Of a stretch of DNA of 16,138 nt, positions 7,186 through 14,097 are shown one piece after another. The stretch is from JASFQI01 sp050115555 (GTDB lineage Bacteria; Desulfobacterota; DSM-4660; Desulfatiglandales; HGW-15). The position numbers and the translations under genes were made by a program. Numbering within the stretch: the stretch's first letter is position 1; each line of letters starts with the position of its first letter. The notes under the pieces were generated by a model. That model searched no databases. It worked only from the letters and a program-made list of their open reading frames with translations, and had not been told where the DNA came from. The stretch lies in assembly GCA_050115555.1 (NCBI GenBank), contig JASFQI010000082.1, positions 1 to 16,138 on the forward strand, written 5' to 3'.

Positions 7186-7527
7186 TCAGTCCACCGTCAT
7201 TTCCACAACGGCCAGCTCCTGGCCCGAGAGGACTTCAATGTCCCCGGAACGGCAGAAGGGACAGTGAAACGCGTACTGCTCGATCTCGAACTCCTGCCTG
7301 CACGTGCGGCACGCGGCCTTCAGCGGAACCGAATCCATGATCAGCTCGGCGCCCTCCAGGTTGGTGCCCGCCGTGATCACCTCGAAGCCGAAGGAAAGGG
7401 CGTCCGGCACGATGGCGGACATCTGCCCGATTTCCAGGCGAACCGACCGGAGCCTCTGAGCCCCGGCTTTCTGCATTTCCTCCTGAAGAATGTCCACAAG
7501 GCTCTGAGCAATCGACATCTCGTGCAT
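7186..7527 (-). CDS. hypA: Hydrogenase nickel-insertion chaperone HypA
   Basis: A nickel metallochaperone that delivers Ni to NiFe-hydrogenase precursors together with HypB. It is 113 aa, the standard length. The invariant N-terminus MHEMSIAQSL supplies His2 and Glu3 for nickel binding. The structural zinc site is CRTC (Cys73, Cys76) and CPFC (Cys89, Cys92). The start is fixed by the conserved MHE; GAGG lies 10 nt upstream. A 9-bp palindrome (7547-7570) lies just ahead of the ribosome site. First of the three hyp genes in this run; hypC, hypD and hypE are not in the window. Confidence 0.95.
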   Translation of the reverse strand: MHEMSIAQSLVDILQEEMQKAGAQRLRSVRLEIGQMSAIVPDALSFGFEVITAGTNLEGAELIMDSVPLKAACRTCRQEFEIEQYAFHCPFCRSGDIEVLSGQELAVVEMTVD

Positions 7528-7546
7528 GGACCCACAACCTCATGCC

Positions 7547-7570
7547 TTTCCCGGGGCAGGGCCCGGGAAA
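7547..7570. repeat. 9-bp palindrome upstream of hypA
   Basis: TTTCCCGGG (7547-7555) and CCCGGGAAA (7562-7570) are exact complements around a 6-nt spacer. The element sits in the hypA leader, about 20 nt before the start codon. On the minus strand the T-run comes before the stem rather than after it, so this is not a terminator of the usual kind. It may be an operator or a leader hairpin. Confidence 0.45.
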
Positions 7571-7676
7571 AATCCCAACCAACGCGATATCGGGCGAGCG
7601 AACCGAAGGAAGGAATAGACCGGTGCCGCGGATCCCCGGTGCATTCCGCCACGAGACCGCTGCATCAGCCCCCCGA

Positions 7677-8651
7677 TCATCCCTGTTTCAGGGACACGAT
7701 CAGGGAATTGATTTTCTGCCGGGCGTCGTTGAACACACCGGAGAGGTTGAGTGAATGATTGGCAAAAATGCTGTCCGGGTCCCCGTTGGTCACCAGCAGC
7801 GGCTCGAAGTTGCACCTATTGAGATTTTCCAGAATCTTATCCACAAGTTTCAGGGAATTCTTGTCCACAAGCACGTCCATAAAATCCATTCGGATCGCTT
7901 TGAAGGATTCATAGAGCGCGTAGGCCACCCCCTGGGCATAGTAGAAGTTGTCGTCGACCTTATACCACGGAATATCGATGTCCACCATGCGGATTCTGGA
8001 AGACGTTTCCTTTTTCGTCTCATCGAGCGTCAGGGCCTGGTGAATGTCCCCCGGGGCGTTGATCAGCCTGGTGTTCACGCCTCCCATGAGGGACGCGTAC
8101 TGGTTGAGCAGTTCCGCGAGGTTGTCCGCCCTGGGGTAGAAGTTCGCCTGACCGGACTCGAGGTTTTTGTGGTAAGCGTCCAGCTTCGCAAGTGCGTTTT
8201 TCCACTTGCTCTCCGCCGAGGGAAACCACCACTTGTAGGGGTCGTTGGAAAGGGACGTGAAGGCCGCGTCCGCATCCGGATCCAGCTTGTCCGTCGTTCG
8301 CATGCGGCTGAGATTGTCCCGAAGCACGCGTGTGTTGTATCGGACCACCTCCAGCTCTCCTATCTGGAAGTTGGGCATATTGTCCAGGAACACCGTAGGC
8401 CAGAACAGGTCGTTGGGCAGCCAGTTGTCGAGCATTTGGCTGATCAGGGTCTGATTCGTCCGAACAAAGCAGGAGCCGTTCAACTTAGGCTGGATTTCCT
8501 CCACGTTCAAGCGATCCGGCTTGCGTGAGTTCAGGACCATGACGACGAGAACGAATACGATCAAAAGAGCTAAAACGATGAGGACCGTGATCAGGCGTTT
8601 CCTGTGGTGCTCTTTACCCGCTTCACCTTTTCCCTTGGTTTCGTTTTTCAT
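7677..8651 (-). CDS. DUF2333 family membrane-anchored protein of unknown function
   Basis: A 324-aa protein with a lysine/arginine-rich cytoplasmic N-terminus (1-19) and one strongly hydrophobic helix (about 20-40, ITVLIVLALLIVFVLVVMVL). A large soluble domain would then lie on the periplasmic side. The domain includes WLPNDLFWPTVFLDNMPNFQ and RYNTRVLRDNLSRMRTTDK, features I associate with the DUF2333 family; the assignment is from memory. No catalytic motif is evident. The start is ATG 8651 (AAAGG 9 nt upstream). A frame extending to 8690 has no ribosome site. It has its own good promoter, and nothing in the neighbouring VOR or hyp genes suggests a shared function. Confidence 0.75.
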   Translation of the reverse strand: MKNETKGKGEAGKEHHRKRLITVLIVLALLIVFVLVVMVLNSRKPDRLNVEEIQPKLNGSCFVRTNQTLISQMLDNWLPNDLFWPTVFLDNMPNFQIGELEVVRYNTRVLRDNLSRMRTTDKLDPDADAAFTSLSNDPYKWWFPSAESKWKNALAKLDAYHKNLESGQANFYPRADNLAELLNQYASLMGGVNTRLINAPGDIHQALTLDETKKETSSRIRMVDIDIPWYKVDDNFYYAQGVAYALYESFKAIRMDFMDVLVDKNSLKLVDKILENLNRCNFEPLLVTNGDPDSIFANHSLNLSGVFNDARQKINSLIVSLKQG

Positions 8652-9007
8652 GGTGCGCGGCCTTTCGACGGTTGAATAGGATGAGGGCATCTTTGCCGAT
8701 GGGACCTCTATTCCTCTTTCCCGTCCGAAGATATTTTTTTGTACCGGAAACTCGGAGGTGTCCGAAAAGCGTTTCTGAATGGGCGCTTTTTATAGACAAT
8801 CATTCTAGAAGGAACGCGGAAGGCTTGTCAACCGAGCGTGCAGGAGGAAGAATCGAATGCGCCCTTTCCGTTGAAGGTGCTTTTTCCCCATTGCTCATTA
8901 CGCTCGAGCAGGAACGCGGAGAAACCTGAACCCCTTTCGGAGCGCCCATGCATATGCCCGCAAGGCCCGGGGGATATGCTGGCAAGGTCAGGGGAGGAAA
9001 GGTCCGG
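8652..9007. other. 356-bp intergenic region between the ACT gene and the DUF2333 gene
   Basis: Non-coding on both strands as far as can be judged. It contains the promoter of the DUF2333 gene (8802-8831) and an imperfect hairpin (8950-8979: GCATAT/ATATGC plus CCC/GGG after one mismatch) just downstream of the ACT gene stop. The hairpin could end the VOR-ACT transcript but has no T-run. A 10-mer GGAACGCGGA occurs twice, exactly 100 bp apart (8811 and 8911); its significance is unclear. Confidence 0.55.
8802..8831 (-). promoter_or_regulatory. Sigma70-like promoter of the DUF2333 gene
   Basis: On the minus strand a perfect TTGACA (8831-8826) is followed after 18 nt by TAGAAT (8807-8802), 5 of 6 matches to TATAAT. 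The start point would be near 8795, giving a leader of about 145 nt. It shows the DUF2333 gene is not simply the tail of the VOR operon. Confidence 0.62.
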
Positions 9008-9436
9008 CTACAGGCTATAGAACTCTTCGCCCAGGATTCGAATCCACTCGTCTTCCAGCACCTTCAAGGCGTTCTCTACGGGCTGGGCCCCGATGATCAG
9101 CACACGGTGCTCTCCGGTGGAGAGGCATGGATAAATGAAGTCGATGTTGATTTCAGCCTGCTTCAATGGCTTGAGAACGGCACTCAATCCGCCCGGATGG
9201 TCCGGGATTTCACAGGCGATGACGTCCTGAGTCTCGAGACGGTATCCGGTCGTGGTCAGGAGGTTGACTGCCTTTTGGGGATCGTTCACCACGAAGCTGA
9301 GCTGGCCTTCCTGATTCCCGCCGGCTACATGAAAGGCAAGGATGGTGATTCCTCTTGCATCGAGCCGCTTGCTGATTTCAAAGAGCCGCCCGGGTTTGTC
9401 GTCCAGGGCGAGATCGATCTGTTTTATCGTGTTCAT
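9008..9436 (-). CDS. Tandem ACT-domain protein, probable amino-acid sensor
   Basis: A 142-aa protein made of two ACT domains and nothing else. The first runs from about 4 to 70 (QIDLALDDKPGRLFEISKRL, with the ligand-loop motif DKPGRL); the second from about 72 to 138 (EIPDHPGGLSAVLKPL, with DHPGGL). Both loops keep the glycine that usually contacts a bound amino acid. ATG 9436 has GAAGGG 6 nt upstream. It follows the gamma subunit gene after 61 nt and is the last gene of the VOR operon. Stand-alone ACT proteins of this kind are commonly found beside ferredoxin-dependent 2-oxoacid oxidoreductases or phenylacetate-CoA ligase genes, so sensing of a branched-chain or aromatic amino acid is the likely role (inference). 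Confidence 0.85.
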   Translation of the reverse strand: MNTIKQIDLALDDKPGRLFEISKRLDARGITILAFHVAGGNQEGQLSFVVNDPQKAVNLLTTTGYRLETQDVIACEIPDHPGGLSAVLKPLKQAEINIDFIYPCLSTGEHRVLIIGAQPVENALKVLEDEWIRILGEEFYSL

Positions 9437-9497
9437 GTTCAGCCCTTCCGAGGAACGTCTGGTGTTCGGGTGGCAAGGGGCACGGACTCTCCCTTCC

Positions 9498-10037
9498 TCA
9501 CCGGGAGGCGTAGGAAGCGCCTCGTTCCATGCCCTTGCGGTTCAATTCCATGATGGTGCCCTTTTTGCCTTTGAGGATTTCTGTGAGGCCGTTCATCAGG
9601 GAATCCAGACTGGTCACGCCGGTTTTGGCTGCGAAGGCCCCCAGCATGATCATGTTTGCCGTGCGAGGGTTTCCAAGCTCATTCGCAATATCGGTGACCG
9701 GAACGTGCACGGCCTCCACATCATCCCTTGCGAGCTCCGCCGTGACAAGACTCGCGTTGATCATCATGACCCCGCCCGAGCGGATCATTCCCTGATACCT
9801 GAGCAGAGACGGGTTGTTCATGACAATGACATGGTCGGGGGAAGAGGAGACAGGGGATGCGATTTCCTCGTCCGAGACGACGACCGTGCAGTTGGCGGTC
9901 CCGCCTCTCACCTCGGCGCCGTAGGAAGGCAGGTAGGTCACGTGCTTGCCGTCCTTCATCACAGATACCGCAAAGACGTAGCCCATCATGAGGACACCCT
10001 GTCCCCCAAACCCAGCAAAGATCGTTTCCGTGATCAT
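9498..10037 (-). CDS. 2-oxoacid:ferredoxin oxidoreductase, gamma subunit
   Basis: Gamma subunit of the four-part enzyme that oxidises 2-oxoacids to acyl-CoA; 179 aa. The domain is recognised by IFAGFGGQGVLMMG near the N-terminus, the POR gamma family signature, and by YGAEVRGGTANCTV (about 39-52), which lies at the CoA/TPP-facing side in homologues. The start is placed at ATG 10037 because AAGGA lies 7 nt upstream. A GTG at 10052 would add five residues but has no ribosome site. Only 31 nt separate it from the beta gene. The order ferredoxin-alpha-beta-gamma is that of the KOR/VOR-type enzymes with separate subunits. Confidence 0.9.
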   Translation of the reverse strand: MITETIFAGFGGQGVLMMGYVFAVSVMKDGKHVTYLPSYGAEVRGGTANCTVVVSDEEIASPVSSSPDHVIVMNNPSLLRYQGMIRSGGVMMINASLVTAELARDDVEAVHVPVTDIANELGNPRTANMIMLGAFAAKTGVTSLDSLMNGLTEILKGKKGTIMELNRKGMERGASYASR

Positions 10038-10068
10038 AGCTTTGTCCTTCACCGGAACGGCGCTCCAA

Positions 10069-10818
10069 TCAGAGGTCGCCTACCCGGTCCTTGATGACTC
10101 CGAGCGGATAGACGGAGGTCATGGTTTCGTCGATCCATCGGCAGGATTCCGAGGGATCCATCTTCCAGTTCGTGGGGCATTGCGAGATGATTTCGACCAT
10201 CGCGAACCCGAGACCCCGCATCTGGGTCTTGAAGGCCTTGGTCAACGCCTTTTTTGTGCGACGGACGTTCTTGGGCGTGTTCACGGCCGTGCGCTCGATG
10301 TAAGCGCTTCCACTCGCCGTGACCAGCATCTGACTGAGATCCAGGGGGGTTCCATCCCTGATGACATCCCGCCCGCCCGGGGTGGTGGTGGAGTTTTGCC
10401 CCAGGAGGGTCGTAGGCGCCATCTGGCCCCCGGTCATCCCGTACACGCCGTTGTTGACGAAAACCACCGTGACATTTTCACCCCGATTGGCGGCGTGAAT
10501 GGTCTCGGCGGTTCCGATGGCGGCAATGTCTCCGTCTCCCTGGTAGGTGAACACAATGCGGTCCGGCAGTGCCCGCTTGATCCCCGTGGCCACGGCCGCG
10601 GCCCTTCCGTGAGCGGCTTCGCCCATGTCCACGTCCAGGTAGTTGTAAGCCAGCACGGCGCAACCGGCCGGAGGAACGCCGATGGTGCGTTCCCCGATGC
10701 CCAGCTCATCAATCACCTCGGCCACCAGCCGGTGAATAATGCTGTGCCCGCAGCCGGGGCAGTAATGAAACTCCGCATCTTTCAGGTAGCGGGGCCGTTC
10801 GAAGATTCTTTTTTCCAT
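10069..10818 (-). CDS. 2-oxoacid:ferredoxin oxidoreductase, beta (TPP-binding) subunit
   Basis: Catalytic thiamine diphosphate-binding subunit, 249 aa. Key features are CPGCGH (20-25), VPPAGC (48-53), and the TPP/Mg motif beginning GDGD (94-97) and ending in NNGVYGMTGGQMAPTT. GMTGGQ.APTT is characteristic of the POR/KOR/VOR beta family. The C-terminus carries SQCPTNW, also typical. ATG 10818 has AAGGA 6 nt upstream; the upstream extension of the frame (to 10872) has no such signal. It lies 67 nt after the alpha gene. Substrate class cannot be read from beta alone; the alpha subunit suggests branched-chain 2-oxoacids. Confidence 0.93.
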   Translation of the reverse strand: MEKRIFERPRYLKDAEFHYCPGCGHSIIHRLVAEVIDELGIGERTIGVPPAGCAVLAYNYLDVDMGEAAHGRAAAVATGIKRALPDRIVFTYQGDGDIAAIGTAETIHAANRGENVTVVFVNNGVYGMTGGQMAPTTLLGQNSTTTPGGRDVIRDGTPLDLSQMLVTASGSAYIERTAVNTPKNVRRTKKALTKAFKTQMRGLGFAMVEIISQCPTNWKMDPSESCRWIDETMTSVYPLGVIKDRVGDL

Positions 10819-10885
10819 GGTTCGTCCTTGATTCGATGGAATGCCTGTGGTGCGTTCCCCGAGGAGCTGCACACCCGGTTCGGCC

Positions 10886-12001
10886 TCAGGAGGCTGAAGC
10901 GTTTACCGTCTGCTTTTCCCGGGAGAGCTCACCCAGCCGCTCTCTCTGGTAAAGAGCATGGAGGACTTTCGCGACCTCGTCCGGTGTCGGTACGATCCCG
11001 CCGGGCCGGCCGTAAAAATGGACCTGTCCCCGGCCTTCCAGGGAAAGGCGCACGTCCTCGACCATCTGGCCCGTGCTCATTTCAAAGACGAGGAAATCGC
11101 GGACCGTCCGGCTCATGTCACACAGGAGTCGCTCGGGGTAAGGGTAGAGCGTGATCGGCCTGAAGAGCCCCACTCGAAGGCCCTGCTCCCGCAACGCCTT
11201 GATGGCCCCCTTGGCGATTCGGGCGGCGGTGCCGTAAGCCACCACGACCAGAAGCGCGTCCTCGGTCATGAACCGTTCGGCGCTGGGAATGGCCCGCTTG
11301 ATCGCTTCGTACTTTCGAACCATTTTCCAGTTGTGCTCTTCCTCCACAGCGGGGTCCAGCAGAAGGGACTTGATGACCCGGCTCGGACGGCCCTTTGCAC
11401 CGTCGAGCCTCCACTCTTTGTCCGGGAGCCGGCTGGGATCGAGGGGTTCCGGAAATTCCACGGGTTCCATCATCTGGCCCATCATGCCGTCCCCGAGGAT
11501 CATCACCGGGGTCCGGTACTGATCCGCATAATCAAAGGCGGTTCGGGTCAGATCGGCCAACTCCTGCCCGGAGGCCGGAGCGAGAACAATGAGCCGGTAG
11601 TCTCCGTGGCCGCCGCCTCGTGTGGCCTGGAAGTAATCTCCCTGGGACGGCGCGATGTTTCCGAGACCGGGACCACCCCTCATGGTATTGACAACCACGG
11701 CCGGAAGCTCCTGCGCCGCAAGATAGCTCATGCCTTCCTGTTTGAGGCTGATACCCGGGCTCGAGGAGCTCGTCATGGCCCGGGCGCCTGCCATGGAGGC
11801 CCCGATGACCATGTTGATGGCGGCCAGCTCACTTTCAGCCTGGATGAACGTGCCCCCCTCGGTACGGGCCATAGCGCTCGCCATGTATTCGGTCAGCTCG
11901 TTCTGCGGAGTGATCGGGTATCCGGCGTAAAATCGGCAGCCGGCCCGGACCGCGGCTTCACCGATGACATGGCTTCCTCTCATCAACTGTTTGTCACTCA
12001 C
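10886..12001 (-). CDS. vorB: 2-oxoacid:ferredoxin oxidoreductase, alpha subunit (VorB-type)
   Basis: Alpha subunit, 371 aa, building the pyrimidine-binding side of the TPP site. Motifs include GYPITPQNELTEYM (27-40), the glutamate-containing QAESELAAINM (54-64), TSSSSPGISLKQEG (77-90) and RGGPGLGNIAPSQGDYFQ (108-125). GLGNIAPSQGDYFQ and MILGDGMMGQMMEPVEF are the pattern I associate with 3-methyl-2-oxobutanoate (VOR) rather than pyruvate enzymes; 2-oxoglutarate remains possible. The start is a GTG at 12001 with GAGG 6 nt upstream. It overlaps the end of the ferredoxin gene by 8 nt (GTGAGTGA), implying translational coupling. The longer frame to 12049 lies inside the ferredoxin gene and is not needed. 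Confidence 0.9.
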   Translation of the reverse strand: MSDKQLMRGSHVIGEAAVRAGCRFYAGYPITPQNELTEYMASAMARTEGGTFIQAESELAAINMVIGASMAGARAMTSSSSPGISLKQEGMSYLAAQELPAVVVNTMRGGPGLGNIAPSQGDYFQATRGGGHGDYRLIVLAPASGQELADLTRTAFDYADQYRTPVMILGDGMMGQMMEPVEFPEPLDPSRLPDKEWRLDGAKGRPSRVIKSLLLDPAVEEEHNWKMVRKYEAIKRAIPSAERFMTEDALLVVVAYGTAARIAKGAIKALREQGLRVGLFRPITLYPYPERLLCDMSRTVRDFLVFEMSTGQMVEDVRLSLEGRGQVHFYGRPGGIVPTPDEVAKVLHALYQRERLGELSREKQTVNASAS

Positions 12002-12224
12002 GGTAGACCTCGATCGCCACGTCGGGACAGATGGTGGCACATTGGGCACAGGCGGTGCACCGTTTGTCTTCGCTTTGCTCGAACTGCGCCGGATAGTACC
12101 CTTTCTGATTCAATTGTTCAGAGGGCTTGATGTTTCCCTTAGGGCACACGTCCACGCAAAGATAACAGCCTTTGCATCGTTCCCTGTCAATCGTTATTCG
12201 ACCTTTTACCGGTTTCTTCGCCAT
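11994..12224 (-). CDS. 2-oxoacid:ferredoxin oxidoreductase, ferredoxin-like (delta) subunit
   Basis: A 76-aa protein with two [4Fe-4S] sites: CKGCYLCVDVCP (Cys17/20/23/27) and CTACAQCATICP (Cys56/59/62/66). It carries electrons from the TPP centre to external ferredoxin. The spacing and the separating GYYPAQF segment are typical of KOR/VOR delta subunits. The start is ATG 12224, with GGAAGG only about 4 nt upstream, so the ribosome site is a little tight; a frame running to 12263 has no better start. It is the first gene of the operon, preceded by a leader of about 250 nt and a strong promoter. Confidence 0.93.
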   Translation of the reverse strand: MAKKPVKGRITIDRERCKGCYLCVDVCPKGNIKPSEQLNQKGYYPAQFEQSEDKRCTACAQCATICPDVAIEVYRE

Positions 12225-12342
12225 GATTCCTTCCGTTCCACGGTACCAGGAGGACTGCGGCATTCCGCATCGGTGAAGGAGAATGCTTCAAGCGCGGGGA
12301 ATGTCCGCGGGAGTCGCTGAAGATGCTTCTCTCATGCATACA

Positions 12343-12400
12343 ACGTCCCGTTTCGGAGGGACGTCGGGATTTGCAGGCGGTCATCATGAGATCCGCATGC
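12343..12400 (-). promoter_or_regulatory. Hairpin-containing leader of the VOR operon
   Basis: Two adjacent potential hairpins lie in the predicted leader RNA: an exact 7-bp stem with an 8-nt loop (12343-12364) and a 7-of-8-bp stem with a 12-nt loop (12373-12400). They do not match any riboswitch I can recognise, and no terminator T-run follows. A regulatory role is a guess based only on the leader length and the pairing. Confidence 0.3.
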
Positions 12401-12479
12401 CTTGTCCTTGGGAACCCTCCGTATTCCCGTCGAAAGCGGGGCTACGGAAAAATCCAGTGCTTCAGTATGAAAAACTATC

Positions 12480-12508
12480 TTTATAGATTGCACAGCCTAT
12501 TTTGTCAA
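12480..12508 (-). promoter_or_regulatory. Sigma70-like promoter of the VOR operon
   Basis: On the minus strand TTGACA (12508-12503, perfect) is followed after exactly 17 nt by TATAAA (12485-12480, 5 of 6). Transcription would begin near 12473, leaving a leader of about 250 nt before the ferredoxin-subunit start codon. This is the strongest promoter-like match in the region. Confidence 0.7.
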
Positions 12509-12544
12509 CCTTCATATGGTTGTTTCGACCGGGGAAAAGTTTTT

Positions 12545-12572
12545 TTGCAAAACGCCTCCTTTCTGTTATACT
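12545..12572 (+). promoter_or_regulatory. Sigma70-like promoter of the hydrogenase-associated operon
   Basis: TTGCAA (12545-12550, 5 of 6) is followed after 16 nt by TATACT (12567-12572, 5 of 6). Transcription would begin near 12579, about 70 nt before the NuoE-like gene's start codon. The -35 box lies only 36 bp from the -35 box of the divergent VOR promoter, so one bound regulator could affect both. Confidence 0.62.
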
Positions 12573-12648
12573 TCCGACGTCTTGCCCTGTGCGAGTCTGC
12601 GCAGGCGGGTCGGATTCTATACTTTTCCTTTTTCAAGGAGCACGAATC

Positions 12649-13149
12649 ATGCAGCATGCAGAGACGCTCGAAGAGCTCAACCCGGATTTGAACCCCGAGG
12701 TGATGAAGCAGGTCAACGAGGTCATCGACCGGTTCAAAGGCACCCCGGGATGCCTCATTCCTGTACTGGAAGACTGCCAGGAAATCGTAGGCTATCTCCC
12801 TGTGGAGCTTCAGGAGTATATCGGGGAGCGGTTGAACATCCCGGGAAGCACCATATACGGGGTCGTCACGTTCTACTCGTTTTTCTCCATGATCCCCAAA
12901 GGGCGCCACACCATCAAGGTGTGCATGGGAACCGCCTGCTACGTGCGCGGTATTGCGGAGGTGATGAGCCGGCTTCAGAACAACATGCAGTTGGAGGTGG
13001 GTGCAACGACGGAGGATCGGCGTTTTTCCCTGGAAGCCGTTCGGTGCCTCGGGGCCTGCGGTCTCGCTCCGGTGATGGTGGTCGATGATGATACACACGG
13101 TGGCGTGACTCCTGATCGAGTTCTAAACATTCTGGAGCGCTACGAGTAG
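12649..13149 (+). CDS. NuoE/HydC-type [2Fe-2S] thioredoxin-like electron-transfer protein
   Basis: A 166-aa member of the NuoE (24-kDa NADH dehydrogenase subunit) family. The [2Fe-2S] ligands are seen as VCMGTACYVRG (Cys92, Cys97) and RCLGACG (Cys133, Cys137); the N-terminal helical part contains the usual GYLP and YGVVTFYSFF segments. The ATG at 12649 has AAGGAG 8 nt upstream and lies beyond the predicted transcription start, which excludes the longer frame from 12502. In NADH-linked [FeFe] hydrogenases this subunit (HydC, HndA) passes electrons to or from the flavin subunit. The genes that follow are those found beside HydABC loci, so a HydC role is more likely than complex I. The catalytic and flavin subunits are not in this window. 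Confidence 0.9.
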   Translation: MQHAETLEELNPDLNPEVMKQVNEVIDRFKGTPGCLIPVLEDCQEIVGYLPVELQEYIGERLNIPGSTIYGVVTFYSFFSMIPKGRHTIKVCMGTACYVRGIAEVMSRLQNNMQLEVGATTEDRRFSLEAVRCLGACGLAPVMVVDDDTHGGVTPDRVLNILERYE

Positions 13150-13168
13150 AAGGGCGGTTGAGCTGAAC

Positions 13169-13528
13169 ATGACCATAAAACTGAAGGATTTGGCGAAGCT
13201 GCTGGACGCCGAAATCATTGTTGGGGATGAGCAACCGGAACTTACCTTCAAGTTCTGTACGGCCAGCGATTTAATGAGCGATGTTTTGAGAGGACCCGTT
13301 TCAGGGTCCATTTTGATTACCGGGTTGAACAACACCCAGGTGATTCGTGCCTCTGTGATTGCCAACGTGGCGGCTATCATTCTGGTTCGAAAAAAGCGGC
13401 CGGACGAAGAACTGGTCGCAAGGGCCCGCGAGCACGGGATCCCGCTTGTGAGGACCCCATACACCATGTTTATGGTGTGTGGAAAGCTCTACGAGGCAGG
13501 TCTCAGGGGAATGGACGAACTCATGTAG
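13169..13528 (+). CDS. DRTGG-family protein, first paralogue
   Basis: A 119-aa protein of the DRTGG-domain type: a small alpha/beta fold with ASDLMSDVL near the start, a hydrophobic strand GSILITGLNN, then IANVAAIILVRKKRPDEELVARAREHGIPLVRTPYTMF. It is clearly related to the protein encoded at 15356-15703: both have SDL/GDL-(M/L)SDV, PDE, HGIP/EGIP and a P-x-T-x-F segment. The DRTGG tetrad that names the family is not literally present. Function is unknown; such domains in other proteins (CBS-DRTGG pyrophosphatases, phosphotransacetylase N-termini) are regulatory. The start follows the previous stop by 19 nt with only a weak ribosome site. Confidence 0.8.
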   Translation: MTIKLKDLAKLLDAEIIVGDEQPELTFKFCTASDLMSDVLRGPVSGSILITGLNNTQVIRASVIANVAAIILVRKKRPDEELVARAREHGIPLVRTPYTMFMVCGKLYEAGLRGMDELM

Positions 13529-13655
13529 CGGAGGAGATTCAGGACGCCGAGAGGGCAAACCGCACGCATTCGGGGAGGATGGCCTTTCGGGTGTTGAGGT
13601 TCTGGAGAAACCCTGGAGGGTAATCTCTCTGCATGCAATCACGGCGGTGCTTCGC

Positions 13656-14090
13656 ATGCCCTTGCTGGAACGGAAGTTCAAAATCAAGGCCAACGACTTC
13701 GTTAACGCGGGAGAGGTTTCCCTGGAAGTCCAGGGCATCCTCAAGAAGGTCGCTTTTCCTGCGGTGCTCATCCGGCGTGTCTCCATTTGTGCCTATGAGG
13801 CGGAGATGAACGTAGTGATGCACGGGGGAGACGGGGAGATGATCCTGAGTCTGGCGCCCGAGCGGATCACTCTGGAGTGCCGGGACGGGGGGCCGGGGAT
13901 CGCGGATATCGAGAAGGCGTTGACCCCCGGATACTCCACGGCCAAACCGGAGCACCAGGAGATGGGTTTTGGGGCGGGAATGGGGCTCCCGAATATTAAA
14001 AAAAATGCGGACACGCTGGATCTGGAATCCGGTGAGGGCAAGGGGACCCGGTTGATCATGCACTTCGAAGCAGAGGACATTGCGGAGTGA
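13656..14090 (+). CDS. HATPase (anti-sigma-factor serine kinase-like) protein
   Basis: A 144-aa single-domain GHKL ATPase resembling RsbW/SpoIIAB. The N box is AYEAEMNVVMHG (46-57), with Glu50 and Asn52 likely for base chemistry and Mg binding. The G1 box is DGGPGI (77-82) and the glycine-rich lid is GFGAGMGLPNIKK (104-116). It has no receiver, sensor or membrane part, so it would act as a cytosolic serine kinase or protein-binding ATPase. The start is uncertain: ATG 13656 fits homologue length, GTG 13647 is close, and neither has a strong ribosome site. The frame stays open upstream to 13479, and 127 nt without a clear gene separate it from the previous stop. No partner sigma factor or anti-anti-sigma gene is in view. 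Confidence 0.85.
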   Translation: MPLLERKFKIKANDFVNAGEVSLEVQGILKKVAFPAVLIRRVSICAYEAEMNVVMHGGDGEMILSLAPERITLECRDGGPGIADIEKALTPGYSTAKPEHQEMGFGAGMGLPNIKKNADTLDLESGEGKGTRLIMHFEAEDIAE

Positions 14091-14097
14091 ATCGGAA

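Larger units (their letters stand above)
12225..12648. other. 424-bp divergent intergenic region
   Basis: It separates the minus-strand VOR operon from the plus-strand hydrogenase-associated operon. It holds two back-to-back promoters (12480-12508 minus, 12545-12572 plus) and a VOR leader with several hairpins: ACGTCCC/GGGACGT (12343-12349/12358-12364), an imperfect 8-bp stem (12373-12380/12393-12400), and a short CCCG/CGGG stem near 12426-12440. A small inverted repeat CAACC/GGTTG (12506-12522) touches the minus-strand -35 box and is a possible operator. No gene is seen. Confidence 0.6.

Noticed and set aside
7547..7570. Palindrome ahead of hypA considered as a transcription terminator
   Set aside because: On the coding (minus) strand the T-run precedes rather than follows the stem, and there is no gene on the plus strand for it to terminate.
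12238..12248. TGGTACCGTGG on the minus strand, reminiscent of a T-box antiterminator sequence
   Set aside because: It lacks the full T-box motif, a specifier hairpin and a terminator, and lies just upstream of the ribosome site. T-boxes are also uncommon in this bacterial group.
13578..13622. Mini open frame (14 codons) starting ATGGCC in the gap before the HATPase gene
   Set aside because: Very short, no spaced ribosome site and no sign of a leader-peptide codon run.
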